From Ancylomarina salipaludis (lineage in GTDB: Bacteria; Bacteroidota; Bacteroidia; Bacteroidales; Marinifilaceae), in assembly GCF_004122035.1 (NCBI RefSeq), contig NZ_SAXA01000011.1, positions 94,921-158,920 on the forward strand: a DNA stretch of 64,000 nt, given 5' to 3'. How positions within the stretch are numbered: position 1 is the stretch's first letter; every line of letters starts with the position of its first letter. This document shows, in pieces, positions 54,381-63,873 of the stretch. The notes beneath the pieces are model-generated. The model worked only from the letters and a program-made list of their open reading frames with translations, was not told the DNA's origin and did no database searches. The position numbers and the translations under genes were made by a program.

Positions 54381-54547
54381 CAAAACAAAATAGAATGAAA
54401 ATTCGATAAGTGCATTTACAAGGGTTAAACGATGAGTTGTATTCTTTGTATTTGAGAGAGTTAAATAACAATACTTAAATAGGAATTGTTGTGTTTTCTT
54501 GATCTTTGAGAAAATCATGACAATCTTAAAATTCAAACAACAAACAG

Positions 54548-55651
54548 ATGAAAAGAACTGCATTCACTAGTTTTCATGAAGAATTAGGCGCTAAGATGGC
54601 TGAATTTGCTGGTTATAACATGCCTATTGAATACACTGGTATTAAGGATGAGCACATGTGTGTTCGTGAGAAATTAGGTGTATTTGATGTGTCTCACATG
54701 GGTGAGTTTTGGGTAAAAGGACCTAAGGCTTTTAGCTTTGTTCAGAGATTGACCACTAATGATGTGGCTGCTTTAACAGACGGAAAGATTCAGTACTCAT
54801 GTTTCCCTAACGGAAAAGGTGGTATTGTTGATGATTTGTTGGTTTATCGTATCGATTCTGAAACTTATTTATTGGTTGTAAATGCAGCTAATATTGAGAA
54901 AGATTGGGCATGGTGTTGCCAAAATGCTGAAGAGATGGGCTTGGAAGTTGGAAAAGATCTTTATAACGCTTCTGATGAAATTTGTCAATTGGCAGTTCAA
55001 GGTCCTTTAGCTCTTAAAGCGATGCAAAAACTTGTTGATGTTCCTGTTGAAGATATGGAATACTATACTTTTAAGAAAGTGAATATGGCTGGTATTGAGA
55101 ATGTAATTTTCTCAACAACAGGTTATACTGGTTCTGGCGGATGCGAGATTTATGTGGCTAACGAAGATGGCGAGAAATTATGGAATGCCGTACTTGAAGC
55201 TGGTAAAGAATTTGGTCTTCAGCCAATTGGTTTGGCGGCTCGTGATACGCTTCGTCTTGAAGTTGGATTCTGTTTATACGGTAATGATATTGATGATGAG
55301 CATTCTCCAATTGAAGCAGGTTTAGGATGGATTACCAAGTTTGTTGATGGTAATGATTTTATCGACAGAGAACTTTTTGAAAAACAAAAGGCTGATAAAC
55401 CTTCACGTTACCTAAAAGGGTTCGAAATGATTGATCGTGGTATTCCTCGTCATGGTTATATAATAGAAGATGCCGATGGTAACGAAATTGGAGAAGTAAC
55501 TTCAGGTACCAGTGCTCCTGCTTTAGGTAAGTCTATAGGTATGGGCTATGTGAAATCCGGATTTCAGAAATTAGATACAGAGATTTATATCCGTGTCAGA
55601 AATAAAGCACTTAAGGCGAAAATTGTAAAAATTCCTTTTTACAAAAACTAA
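54548..55651 (+). CDS. gcvT: Aminomethyltransferase GcvT (glycine cleavage T protein)
   Basis: A 367-residue tetrahydrofolate-dependent enzyme that takes the methylene group from the H-protein-bound aminomethyl arm, releasing ammonia. It shows [50 protein letters not shown] with the catalytic Asp, [16 protein letters not shown] and the C-terminal barrel with [18 protein letters not shown]. The length is normal. gcvH and gcvP are not in this window. A terminator hairpin separates it from serC, which feeds the serine-glycine route it draws on. Confidence 0.95.
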   Translation: MKRTAFTSFHEELGAKMAEFAGYNMPIEYTGIKDEHMCVREKLGVFDVSHMGEFWVKGPKAFSFVQRLTTNDVAALTDGKIQYSCFPNGKGGIVDDLLVYRIDSETYLLVVNAANIEKDWAWCCQNAEEMGLEVGKDLYNASDEICQLAVQGPLALKAMQKLVDVPVEDMEYYTFKKVNMAGIENVIFSTTGYTGSGGCEIYVANEDGEKLWNAVLEAGKEFGLQPIGLAARDTLRLEVGFCLYGNDIDDEHSPIEAGLGWITKFVDGNDFIDRELFEKQKADKPSRYLKGFEMIDRGIPRHGYIIEDADGNEIGEVTSGTSAPALGKSIGMGYVKSGFQKLDTEIYIRVRNKALKAKIVKIPFYKN

Positions 55652-55965
55652 GCAAATTTAAATTACAGATTGAGCTCGACTTGAGCAATTTTAATCTGCA
55701 ATCATATTCTAAAAGCAGGCTTGTGAAGTATCGCAAACCTGCTTTTTTTTTGTTGACTTGGGGCTTCTATCTGAAAACGATTTCGGGAGAACTGTTTTAA
55801 TTGCTTTAACTAATAGATAGTCAAATGTATATGTCAAGTCAGAGAGCTTTGTTATTTTTTGTTTAAAAACATATAAAAAATGAATTATAACCGTTCAATT
55901 CTTCATTTTTATTTGCAAATTTGCCCATGAATATGCAAAAGTTCACTTTTAAAAAAATATTGAAA
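55652..55965 (+). other. 314-bp gap between gcvT and serC
   Basis: It contains the gcvT terminator (55711-55751), then AT-rich sequence ending in ATTTGCAAATTTG just before the serC start, which is close to but not an exact -7 box. No other gene or RNA element was recognised. Confidence 0.4.
55711..55751 (+). terminator. Terminator after gcvT
   Basis: AAAGCAGG pairs with CCTGCTTT (with further TTG/CAA pairing inside) followed by a run of T at 55743-55751. Confidence 0.75.
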
Positions 55966-57042
55966 ATGAAAGTACATAATTTTTCTGCAGGACCCTCAAT
56001 CCTTCCAGACTCAACAGTAGAAAATACTGCTGCAGCTATTAAGAATTTTGCCGGAACTAGTCTTTCTTTAATGGAAGTATCTCACCGTAGCAAAGAATTT
56101 GTTGCCGTAATGGACGAAGCAATCGCTTTATTCAAAGAATTGTTGGATATCCCAGCAGGTTATTCAGTAATATTTGTTGGTGGTGGAGCTTCTACTCAGT
56201 TCTGCATGGTGCCATACAACTTGATGGCAAAAAAATCAGCTTACCTAAATACAGGTACATGGGCTAACAAAGCAATGAAAGAAGCTAAGTTGTTTGGTGA
56301 AGTTGTTGAAGTTGCGTCTTCTAAAGACACTCTTTACAATTACATTCCTAAAGGATATGAAATTCCTGCTGATGCAGATTATTTCCATATCACAACGAAT
56401 AACACCATTTATGGTACTGAGATCAAGCACGACATGGACGTGAATGTGCCTCTAGTTGCTGATATGTCTTCTGATATCTTCTCTCGTCCTGTTGATGTAT
56501 CGAAGTATGCATTAATTTATGGTGGAGCTCAAAAGAATTTAGCACCAGCTGGTGTGACTTTTGTAATCGTTAAAGACGAATTACTAGGAAAAGTGGATCG
56601 TGCTATTCCTACAATGTTGAACTACCAAACTCATATCGATGGGGAGTCAATGTTTAATACACCTCCAGTAGTTCCTGTATTTGCAGCTCTTGAGACTTTA
56701 AGATGGATTAAAGAACAAGGTGGTGTTGCTGCAATGCAGAAAATGAATGAAGAAAAAGCTGCTGTTCTTTACAACGAGATTGATCGCAACCCAATGTTCA
56801 AGGGTACAGTTATCAACGAAGAAGATCGTTCATTGATGAACATTTGTTTCGTAATGACTGATGAGTACAAAGAATTAGAAAAAGAATTTTACGAATTCGC
56901 AACTGCTAAAGGAATGTCTGGTATTAAAGGACACCGTTCAGTTGGAGGTTTCCGTGCGTCGACATATAATGCCTTGCCTAAATCAAGTGTACAAGCCTTG
57001 GTTGATTGCATGAAAGAATTCGAAACAATGCATGTAAAGTAA
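55966..57042 (+). CDS. serC: Phosphoserine aminotransferase SerC
   Basis: A 358-residue PLP enzyme that converts 3-phosphohydroxypyruvate to phosphoserine. The N terminus [13 protein letters not shown] is the family signature; [12 protein letters not shown] holds the phosphate-binding loop and the PLP Lys lies in [15 protein letters not shown] (about residue 197). [19 protein letters not shown] is the substrate-binding C-terminal signature. I start it at ATG 55966, because [10 protein letters not shown] is the conserved start; TTG 55921 or ATG 55927 would add 13-15 unlike residues. It is the first gene of the serC-serA-DUF1015 set. Confidence 0.95.
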   Translation: MKVHNFSAGPSILPDSTVENTAAAIKNFAGTSLSLMEVSHRSKEFVAVMDEAIALFKELLDIPAGYSVIFVGGGASTQFCMVPYNLMAKKSAYLNTGTWANKAMKEAKLFGEVVEVASSKDTLYNYIPKGYEIPADADYFHITTNNTIYGTEIKHDMDVNVPLVADMSSDIFSRPVDVSKYALIYGGAQKNLAPAGVTFVIVKDELLGKVDRAIPTMLNYQTHIDGESMFNTPPVVPVFAALETLRWIKEQGGVAAMQKMNEEKAAVLYNEIDRNPMFKGTVINEEDRSLMNICFVMTDEYKELEKEFYEFATAKGMSGIKGHRSVGGFRASTYNALPKSSVQALVDCMKEFETMHVK

Positions 57043-57146
57043 TTCCCTGATTATATGGATTTGAGTATGGCAACATACTCAAATCTTTATTTTGAGTCAT
57101 TAAAGCATGAGGAACGACTAAAGGGATCCGATAAGGATAACTTCGA

Positions 57147-57174
57147 TTTGGCTGGCAATGACATTTTATTTTTG
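57147..57174 (+). promoter_or_regulatory. Candidate promoter of serA
   Basis: TTTG (57147-57150), a 16-nt spacer (slightly short) and -7 TATTTTTG (57167-57174), an exact TAnnTTTG match. Start expected near 57180, just before the ATG. Confidence 0.5.
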
Positions 57175-57193
57175 AACGTTTTAAAATAATAAA

Positions 57194-58117
57194 ATGACTA
57201 AAGTTTTAATTGCAACCGATAAACCTTTTGCTCCTGCTGCTGTAAACGCAATCCGCGAAGTAGTTGAAGGTGCAGGATATGAACTAGTTTTGCTAGAGTC
57301 ATACACAGATAAGGCTGAGTTAATAGCAGCTGTTGCTGATGTTGATGGAATGATTATTCGTTCTGATAAAGCCACCCGCGAGGTGATTGAAGCAGCAAAA
57401 AACCTAAAAGTAATTGTTCGTGCAGGTGCAGGATACGATAATATCGATCTTGAAGCTTGTACTGAAAAAGGTATTGTGGCCATGAATACACCTGGTCAGA
57501 ACTCAAATGCTGTAGCTGAGTTAGCATTAGGAATGATGGTTTTCCTTGCTCGTAAAGGTTACAACGGACAAGCTGGTGTTGAATTAAGAGGTAAAAATAT
57601 CGGTATTCATGCTTATGGTAACGTGGGTAAACATGTTGCCAATATTGCTAAAGGTTTCGGAATGACTGTTTATGCATTCGATCCTTTTGTTGCCAAAGAA
57701 GCTATCGAAGCTGATGGAGTTAAGGCAGTAGATACAGTGGAAGAGCTATACAGCACTTGTCACTATGTATCATTGCATATTCCTGCCAACGACAAGACTA
57801 AGAAATCAATTAATTACGATTTGTTGAACTTGATGCCTGAGGGTGGTATTCTTGTTAACACAGCTCGTAAAGAAGTAATTGATGAAGAAGGAATGTTGAA
57901 ACTTATGGAAGATCGTAAGGATTTTGCTTACATCTCTGACATCGCACCTGACTGTAAAGACGAATTTGCTGCTAAATACGAAGGTCGCTTTTTCTTTACT
58001 CCTAAGAAAATGGGAGCACAAACTGCTGAAGCTAATATTAACGCTGGTATTGCCGGTGCCAATCAGATTGTGAATTATATTGAAAAAGGAGATGAAACAT
58101 TTAGAGTGAATAAATAA
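57194..58117 (+). CDS. serA: D-3-phosphoglycerate dehydrogenase SerA (short form)
   Basis: A 307-residue NAD-dependent dehydrogenase for the first step of serine synthesis. It has the D-2-hydroxyacid dehydrogenase fold: [20 protein letters not shown], the nucleotide-binding region [16 protein letters not shown] and the [15 protein letters not shown] segment. The length is that of the short form without the C-terminal ACT domain, so allosteric serine feedback as in E. coli is not expected. The GxGxxG loop reads AYGNVG, with Ala in place of the first Gly. It lies between serC and a DUF1015 gene, as is usual in Bacteroidota. Confidence 0.93.
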   Translation: MTKVLIATDKPFAPAAVNAIREVVEGAGYELVLLESYTDKAELIAAVADVDGMIIRSDKATREVIEAAKNLKVIVRAGAGYDNIDLEACTEKGIVAMNTPGQNSNAVAELALGMMVFLARKGYNGQAGVELRGKNIGIHAYGNVGKHVANIAKGFGMTVYAFDPFVAKEAIEADGVKAVDTVEELYSTCHYVSLHIPANDKTKKSINYDLLNLMPEGGILVNTARKEVIDEEGMLKLMEDRKDFAYISDIAPDCKDEFAAKYEGRFFFTPKKMGAQTAEANINAGIAGANQIVNYIEKGDETFRVNK

Positions 58118-58185
58118 GACTAGATGTCTATTTTTCGTTTTTTGAGTACTGATAACAGAATAACAAACATACAAAATACCAAATC

Positions 58186-59436
58186 ATGGCTATTGTAAAA
58201 CCATTTAGAGGCCTACGCCCAACAAAAGATATCGCTAAGGATTTAGCATGTTTACCATATGACGTAATGAACTCGGAAGAGGCTGCTCAGATGGCAGAAG
58301 GTAAAGAATGTTCTTTGCTTCACATCACTCGTGCAGAGATTGACTGTCCTGCCGGAACAGATGTTCACTCTGAAGAAGTTTATGAAAAATCGGTTTCTAA
58401 TTTCAAACTATGGCAAGAAAAAGGTTGGTTGAAGCAAGATACTGAAGCTAAATTCTATATCTATGCTCAAACAATGGACGGTCGTACTCAGTATGGTATC
58501 GTTGCTAATGCTGCTTGTGAAGACTACAGAACTGGTGTGATCAAAAAGCATGAGTTAACTCGTCCGGACAAAGAGGAAGATCGTATGATTTTAACTCGTT
58601 ACACTGAAGCTAACCTTGAACCAGTATTCTTTTCGTACAAAGCAGTTCCAGAGATTGACGCTATCGTAGCTAATATCGTAAAGAACGAAGAAGCTGAGTA
58701 TGATTTTGTTGCTGAAGACGGATTCGGTCACCACTTCTGGCCTGTAAACGATCCTGCTACTAACAAAGAGTTGGAAGAATTGTTTGCAACTAAAGTGCCT
58801 GCTACTTACGTTGCTGATGGTCACCACAGAACAGCTGCTGCTGCTCGTATTGGTGATGAGTTTGCTGCTAAGAACCCTAATCATACAGGTGACGAGGAGT
58901 ACAACTATTTCATGGCAGTGCATTTCCCAGATAATCAATTGGCAATTATCGATTACAATCGTGTAGCTAAAGATCTTAACGGAATGACTGAAGCTGAATT
59001 CTTAGCTAAGTTGGAAGAGACTTTCGAAGTTGAGTGTATGGGCGAGGAGATTTACAAACCAGCTAAACTTCACGAATTCTCTATGTACCTTGATAACAAA
59101 TGGTACAAGTTAAACGCTAAAGAAGGTACTTACGATGATAAGGATCCTATTGGTGTATTGGATGTGACTATCCTTTCAAATCACGTGTTGGATAACCTAT
59201 TGGGTGTTGAAGATCTTCGTACAACAACTCGTGTTGAGTTCGTAGGGGGTATCCGTGGATTAGGTGAATTGAAGAGACGTGTTGACAGCGGCGATATGAA
59301 AGTTGCTTTTGCTTTATACGCAGTTTCTATGCAACAATTAATTGATATTGCTGATACAGGTAATATCATGCCTCCTAAAACAACATGGTTTGAGCCTAAA
59401 CTACGTTCAGGATTATTGATTCACAAATTGGACTAA
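58186..59436 (+). CDS. DUF1015 family protein
   Basis: A 416-residue cytoplasmic protein of the DUF1015 family. It begins AIVKPFRGLRPTKDIAKDLA and has the family's PYDVMNSEEA, VIKKHELTRPDKEEDRM and YVADGHHRTAAAARIGDE segments. The family is almost always next to serA/serC and has been proposed to act in serine metabolism, with SerK-like ADP-dependent serine kinases among its relatives; the reaction here is not proven. It follows serA by 68 nt without a clear terminator between them and ends at a very strong terminator. Confidence 0.92.
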   Translation: MAIVKPFRGLRPTKDIAKDLACLPYDVMNSEEAAQMAEGKECSLLHITRAEIDCPAGTDVHSEEVYEKSVSNFKLWQEKGWLKQDTEAKFYIYAQTMDGRTQYGIVANAACEDYRTGVIKKHELTRPDKEEDRMILTRYTEANLEPVFFSYKAVPEIDAIVANIVKNEEAEYDFVAEDGFGHHFWPVNDPATNKELEELFATKVPATYVADGHHRTAAAARIGDEFAAKNPNHTGDEEYNYFMAVHFPDNQLAIIDYNRVAKDLNGMTEAEFLAKLEETFEVECMGEEIYKPAKLHEFSMYLDNKWYKLNAKEGTYDDKDPIGVLDVTILSNHVLDNLLGVEDLRTTTRVEFVGGIRGLGELKRRVDSGDMKVAFALYAVSMQQLIDIADTGNIMPPKTTWFEPKLRSGLLIHKLD

Positions 59437-59461
59437 TTCCAATTCGATCATATTTTTTTTG

Positions 59462-59493
59462 AAGGGAATGCCATTGGGCATTCCCTTTTTTTT
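59462..59493 (+). terminator. Terminator of the serC-serA-DUF1015 set
   Basis: AAGGGAATGCC (59462-59472) pairs perfectly with GGCATTCCCTT (59477-59487), then a run of T to 59493. Confidence 0.92.
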
Positions 59494-59559
59494 ATGGATT
59501 AAGTGTGTTGGCTCCATCAAAATAGCTTATTTTAGAGCTTAAACCAATAAAGTTGAAAA

Positions 59560-60786
59560 ATGTCTGAATTTATAAATAACAACCAAGCCCGAATAGATTC
59601 CCTTTACGATTTTTGTTATCGTTTAATTGTGGGGGAGAATGGTGTCGATCTGATAAAAAAACATCAGGCTGCGATTGATGATCTGAAAGTAAACGATGTG
59701 CTTGTTGTCGTTCACCGACTTGTTGAGTCCGATTTACCGATGGATATTCTAAAAAAAGGAATCACCAAGGCTTTGAATGTTTTTTACAGATCCATCATGG
59801 CTCAACCCAAATTATCCCTTTCCGAGAATCATTTTTTGAGTTATTTACAGAAAGAGAACAGAGAACTGGAAAGACGATTGCAAGCACTGAAAGTTTTAGT
59901 TAAGGATTTTAATAAAGCGGGTGCTGATATTCAAAAAATAGCCGATTATCTGAGAATTGGGATTGAAGATTTGATGCAAATGGAAAAACACTACATTCGT
60001 AAAGAGAATATTCTATTTCCTTATTTCGAAAAAGAGTACCCTCAATACAAATGTTTGAGTGTGATGTGGTCAATACATGATGATATTCGAAGAAATCAGA
60101 AGGCATTATTACTGGCTTTGCTCGAAGTTAACTTGGATAAAAAACAGATTAATAAATTGTTGGGAGATCTGTTTTTCGATATGTATAGCATTATATTTAG
60201 AGAGGAGTATTTGTTGTTTCCAATCGTTTTTAATGCTGTGAATCAGGATGCTTGGGAAGATATGTTACAACAAAGTGAGGAAGTGGGCTACGCCTATATT
60301 CAAGCGCCTGAAATCAAAAAAATACATAAAGTTAAAAAGGAGGAATTGTACGAATCGGATTTTTTGAGTGACAATAAACTTGAAAGTACCTTGCTTAATT
60401 TTGATACGGGTTTGATGACTTTAAAGCAGGCGATTCTACTTTTAAATAATCTCCCCGTTGATATTACAATGATTGATGAAAACGATAAGGTTTGCTTTTT
60501 CTCAAATCCTAAAGAACGTTTTTTCCCTCGATCAAAAGCCATTATCGGGCGTACCGTTCAGAATTGCCACCCACCAGAGAGTGTGCATGTGGTGAATGAA
60601 TTGGTCGAAGCTTTCAGGAATGGGAGCAAGGACAGTGAACCTTTCTGGATTGAAATGAAAGGCCGTTTTATTTTGATTCAGTATTTTGCCTTACGTGATG
60701 AGGACGGGACTTATAAGGGCTGTATTGAGGTGAGTCAGGATTTAACTGATATCCGGCAACTAAAAGGCGAAAAACGATTGATGTAA
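59560..60786 (+). CDS. DUF438 / hemerythrin-like / PAS protein
   Basis: A 408-residue cytoplasmic protein. An N-terminal DUF438 domain (about 1-85) is followed by a hemerythrin-like HHE domain (about 95-235) and a PAS domain (about 285-400). The HHE part has MEKHYIRKENILFPYFEKE and MWSIHDDIRRNQ, but in the last helix (SIIFREEYLLFPIVF) Ile stands where the fourth His is normally found, so one iron ligand is missing. The PAS domain includes IDENDKVCFFSNPKERFF and YKGCIEVSQDLTD. Related proteins are thought to sense oxygen or NO. Monocistronic. The output partner is unknown. Confidence 0.85.
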   Translation: MSEFINNNQARIDSLYDFCYRLIVGENGVDLIKKHQAAIDDLKVNDVLVVVHRLVESDLPMDILKKGITKALNVFYRSIMAQPKLSLSENHFLSYLQKENRELERRLQALKVLVKDFNKAGADIQKIADYLRIGIEDLMQMEKHYIRKENILFPYFEKEYPQYKCLSVMWSIHDDIRRNQKALLLALLEVNLDKKQINKLLGDLFFDMYSIIFREEYLLFPIVFNAVNQDAWEDMLQQSEEVGYAYIQAPEIKKIHKVKKEELYESDFLSDNKLESTLLNFDTGLMTLKQAILLLNNLPVDITMIDENDKVCFFSNPKERFFPRSKAIIGRTVQNCHPPESVHVVNELVEAFRNGSKDSEPFWIEMKGRFILIQYFALRDEDGTYKGCIEVSQDLTDIRQLKGEKRLM

Positions 60787-60920
60787 ATTAGCTTTAAGTT
60801 GAAAATTTTATGATGAGGACTGAATATTGTTTGTTCTTATTCTGTTTCTCATAAATTATCAGATTAAGTTTTACTGAGATTTCCTTATCTTTACTTTTCA
60901 AATTTTAATTCGACACCCCC

Positions 60921-61637
60921 ATGAAATATGATTATTGCAAAGATGACATGATCTTAAAGGTGTATCCAACTGCAAGTGCTTGCTTTGAAACGGCTTTTTT
61001 TCTGATGAAAAAGCATTTTTGGATGTTGATTTTAATCATTTTTGTAGGAGCAGCTATAGAAAGCCCAATGTGGTTTGTTCAACAGGGGAAAATGAATTCA
61101 GGAGGGATTCAAATTACGTTTCATTTTTATGAATTAATACAAACGGTTTATTATTTAGCTATTGCATCGATATATTCTTACGGTGTGGTTTATGTTTTTA
61201 TAAAAGTTGTCCGGAAACAAGATTTTGTATTTGAGGAGACATTATTAGGTTTTAAAAATTACACCAGAGCAATTTTAAGCCGAATATTGGTTGTGCTGAT
61301 TGTTGGTCTTGGAATTATCCTTTTAATTGTGCCTGGTGTATTCCTGGCTTGTCGTTTGATTTTTGTTCCTTACCTGATTATGGATAAAAAACATGGAGTT
61401 GTAGAATCTCTTAAGTTGAGCTATTACATGACCAGGGGGTATTTTTGGACTATCTTTGGTATGGGAATACTTTCTTTTATTTTTATTATTTTGGGATTGG
61501 TGTTTTTGGGAGTTGGAATTCTAGTTGCTCTTGTTTGGATTAATACGGCTTTTGCCGTTTTTTATAATGCTGCAGAGGATTTGCATTATATTGATGCCTG
61601 TAAACAGATAGGTTTGATTGTTGAGGAAGATGTGTAA
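60921..61637 (+). CDS. Multi-pass membrane protein of unknown function
   Basis: A 238-residue inner-membrane protein with about five helices (roughly 32-52, 72-95, 116-140, 165-200 and a final hydrophobic pair). The segment RLIFVPYLIMDKKHGVVESL followed by SYYMTRGYFWTIFG matches the pattern of the glycerophosphodiester phosphodiesterase membrane-domain/DUF975-like group, in which long helices and a conserved small loop recur. No catalytic motif is visible. Single gene, ended by a strong bidirectional terminator. Confidence 0.65.
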   Translation: MKYDYCKDDMILKVYPTASACFETAFFLMKKHFWMLILIIFVGAAIESPMWFVQQGKMNSGGIQITFHFYELIQTVYYLAIASIYSYGVVYVFIKVVRKQDFVFEETLLGFKNYTRAILSRILVVLIVGLGIILLIVPGVFLACRLIFVPYLIMDKKHGVVESLKLSYYMTRGYFWTIFGMGILSFIFIILGLVFLGVGILVALVWINTAFAVFYNAAEDLHYIDACKQIGLIVEEDV

Positions 61638-61669
61638 GTTGATTTTAAGAAATCATTTCATGGTATATA

Positions 61670-61702
61670 AAAAGGGGATTTCATATTTTGAAATCCCCTT
61701 TT
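61670..61702. terminator. Bidirectional terminator
   Basis: A perfect 14-bp stem, AAAAGGGGATTTCA (61670-61683) with TGAAATCCCCTTTT (61689-61702). It serves the membrane-protein gene and the convergent glucosidase gene. Confidence 0.9.
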
Positions 61703-61720
61703 CTCATTCTCTTAAAATTC

Positions 61721-63745
61721 TTAGTTGTTCTCGTCGCTTAGCAGCATAAGGTAATGTGCGGCTGACCACGAGAAATGATTGGCATTCAGTCCTTTTCCAG
61801 TAATGGGATGGTAGTTTTCCCTAATGGGGGCATCCTGAAGCAAACCTTCGGCATTTTGCAAGAGTTTTTGGCTTAAAAGATCAGCTTCTTTTTGATAGCC
61901 GTATCGCTCAAGTCCCTTAATACCAAAATAGGCTTGATCCAACCAAACCGGTCCTCTCCAATAACCCTTTAGGGGATTGAATTTTTTATGATCGGCAACT
62001 AGTGTAGGAAAGGGAAGCTTGGTGGCAAACTTGGTCGAATCCATTAGGATAGAAACGACTTTTTTAGCTTGTTTTTTACTTGCAATACCTGTATAAAGTG
62101 GAATCCAGCCTTCAGGTCCTTGTTGTACCGTCAAAAGTTTGCCTGATACAATTTCTCTATCATAGAAAAAGCCTGTTGCTTCGTCCCAAAAATCAGTTGC
62201 AATACGTTGTTTAAGTGCATTTGCTTCTTGTTGGTAAGTTTTTGCTTCGTCTGTATGGTTTAGAATTTTAGCCAATTCAGCCAAATCTTCTTTTTCAGCT
62301 TGTAGGTAGGCATTCAGGTCTACGGATTCCTGATTCATCGACCAGCCATTTTCATTATTCTTTAGCATTTTCGAATCATCAAAGCGTACGGCATTGTCCA
62401 TGCCCGATTCCCATTTGGCAGCGATGAGTGAGCCATCGGTTGAGCCGTATTCGCACAAGCCGTTTTTGTCGTTGTCGCGATACTGGTACCACCATTGGTG
62501 ATATTTCACCAGTTTAGGGTACATTTCCTTTACAAATTCAAGATCGGATGTTGCCTTGTAGATTTCCAAAACTGCCCAGCTAGCCAGTGGAGCCTTGGTG
62601 TCGCGCCAGTTGTTTTCCTTTGGATCGAAATACACGCAGTCGGCAACCATGCCCATCTCGTCCTGATACTGGAACATGGAGTGTAGGTTACTCTTTGCCA
62701 ATTCAGGGTTGAAACGAACCAGGCCAACAGCCTGTTTCCACGAGTCCCATGACCAAAAGCCATAGAATCCCTGGTAAGCCGCAGATGGAAAAACGCCTGC
62801 ATGCTGCAGGTCACCAGCAGCCGATCGCCAGTTGGTCAGCAGGGTTTGCACACATTTAACTGCCAGTTTACGATTTTCATCTTTTCCTAGTAACGGATTT
62901 TCACTATTTAGAGCTTTGTTCAAATAGCCATTCCATCTGTTTTTATTGTCGGCAAACAATTTATCGGTGTCATTTAGCCAATTGGTATACAGATTTGTTT
63001 CCTTGGCTGCTTCGTCCTGATTAAAATAGTAGGAGTGAAGTAGGTTGACCTTAAGCGTTTCTCCTGAGTCAATCTCTTGCTTATCTTTCATAAACATTTG
63101 GTAAGAATGCTTATCTGGTGAAATCTGAATCGACTTGTTGGAGTCGTTATGCATCAGGAAAAATTCATCTCCTTTTTCAAAATTGATTTTCAAACCATTT
63201 TCAGTTTCGCCAAGTGTCATCTCTTTGGGAAACAGTTCACCTTTCCAGCCGATAAACAGGCTTTGGGTTTTGTCGCTTTTGTTTGTGATAAGGGTTTGAA
63301 TAAGCGCTGTTCTCTCGCTCACAAAAATCAGATTGAGTTGTAAATTCAAGTTCCCCAGATCCAGAATTTGTTCCAGTTTTCCGGGTTTGTAGTTTAGTGT
63401 GGCCTTAGCTTTTCTCAGATCAATAGCCGCCATGCTAGTGGCATCAGTTAGCTCCAGTTGAGATAGGTTTTTACTTAACCATTGCCCCCACATTTTCATG
63501 GTTAGCGGGCCTGAGAATCCGCCGTAATACGAGGTGCTATCAATATGGGGCAGTGCATAACCGTGCCAGGCGCCTAAATCGGAAAAGCCGAAGGGGGCAA
63601 GTTCGTATTGTGTTTGTGGAATGCCCTGTATGTTCAGAGTGTTTGCCATTTCCTCCTGCAGGTCTGTTGCTTTATCAACTTTTGGCTGGCATCCAGTCCA
63701 GGCAAGAAGGACAAAGAGAAGTAAGGTGATGTTTTTATGTGTCAT
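61721..63745 (-). CDS. GH63-like (alpha/alpha)6 glycoside hydrolase lipoprotein
   Basis: A 674-residue lipoprotein. The signal peptide ends in a lipobox (AWTGCQP, Cys at about residue 20 from the chosen Met). The N-terminal beta domain (about 60-270) precedes an (alpha/alpha)6 catalytic domain: GFYGFWSWDSWKQAVGLVRF, YRDNDKNGLCEYGSTDGSL, YWRGPVWLDQAYFG and the end motif ENYHPITGKGLNANHFSWSA, whose Glu matches the general base of YgjK-type GH63 enzymes. This points to an alpha-glucosidase-type hydrolase acting in the periplasm or at the surface; the sugar is unknown. I start at ATG 63745 (MTHKNITLLLF) instead of the GTG at 63772. Not part of a SusCD locus. Confidence 0.88.
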   Translation of the reverse strand: MTHKNITLLLFVLLAWTGCQPKVDKATDLQEEMANTLNIQGIPQTQYELAPFGFSDLGAWHGYALPHIDSTSYYGGFSGPLTMKMWGQWLSKNLSQLELTDATSMAAIDLRKAKATLNYKPGKLEQILDLGNLNLQLNLIFVSERTALIQTLITNKSDKTQSLFIGWKGELFPKEMTLGETENGLKINFEKGDEFFLMHNDSNKSIQISPDKHSYQMFMKDKQEIDSGETLKVNLLHSYYFNQDEAAKETNLYTNWLNDTDKLFADNKNRWNGYLNKALNSENPLLGKDENRKLAVKCVQTLLTNWRSAAGDLQHAGVFPSAAYQGFYGFWSWDSWKQAVGLVRFNPELAKSNLHSMFQYQDEMGMVADCVYFDPKENNWRDTKAPLASWAVLEIYKATSDLEFVKEMYPKLVKYHQWWYQYRDNDKNGLCEYGSTDGSLIAAKWESGMDNAVRFDDSKMLKNNENGWSMNQESVDLNAYLQAEKEDLAELAKILNHTDEAKTYQQEANALKQRIATDFWDEATGFFYDREIVSGKLLTVQQGPEGWIPLYTGIASKKQAKKVVSILMDSTKFATKLPFPTLVADHKKFNPLKGYWRGPVWLDQAYFGIKGLERYGYQKEADLLSQKLLQNAEGLLQDAPIRENYHPITGKGLNANHFSWSAAHYLMLLSDENN

Positions 63746-63815
63746 ATTGTGTCTTGTGTTTTTTATTATCACTCTTGAGAGGGAATAAAGAACGTGTTTT
63801 TTTATCTATTTTGAA

Positions 63816-63856
63816 CATCCCTTTGTATCCCCCTTGGAAGGGGGACTAGGGGAATG
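63816..63856. repeat. REP-like palindromic element
   Basis: A GC-rich nested palindrome in an AT-rich gap: CCCCCTT (63829-63835) pairs with AAGGGGG (63838-63844) across GG, extended by T/A, with outer arms CATCCC and GGAATG. It resembles short dispersed repeats of Bacteroidota, but copies elsewhere cannot be checked here. Confidence 0.55.
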
Positions 63857-63873
63857 TCTTATTCAAATCTTAA

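Noticed and set aside
54386..54547. Glycine riboswitch in the gcvT leader
   Set aside because: No glycine aptamer core or tandem structure could be traced; the leader is AT-rich with weak stems only.
58591..58938. 115-residue minus-strand ORF inside the DUF1015 gene
   Set aside because: It lies inside a well-supported gene, has no family resemblance and is a shadow of its reading frame.
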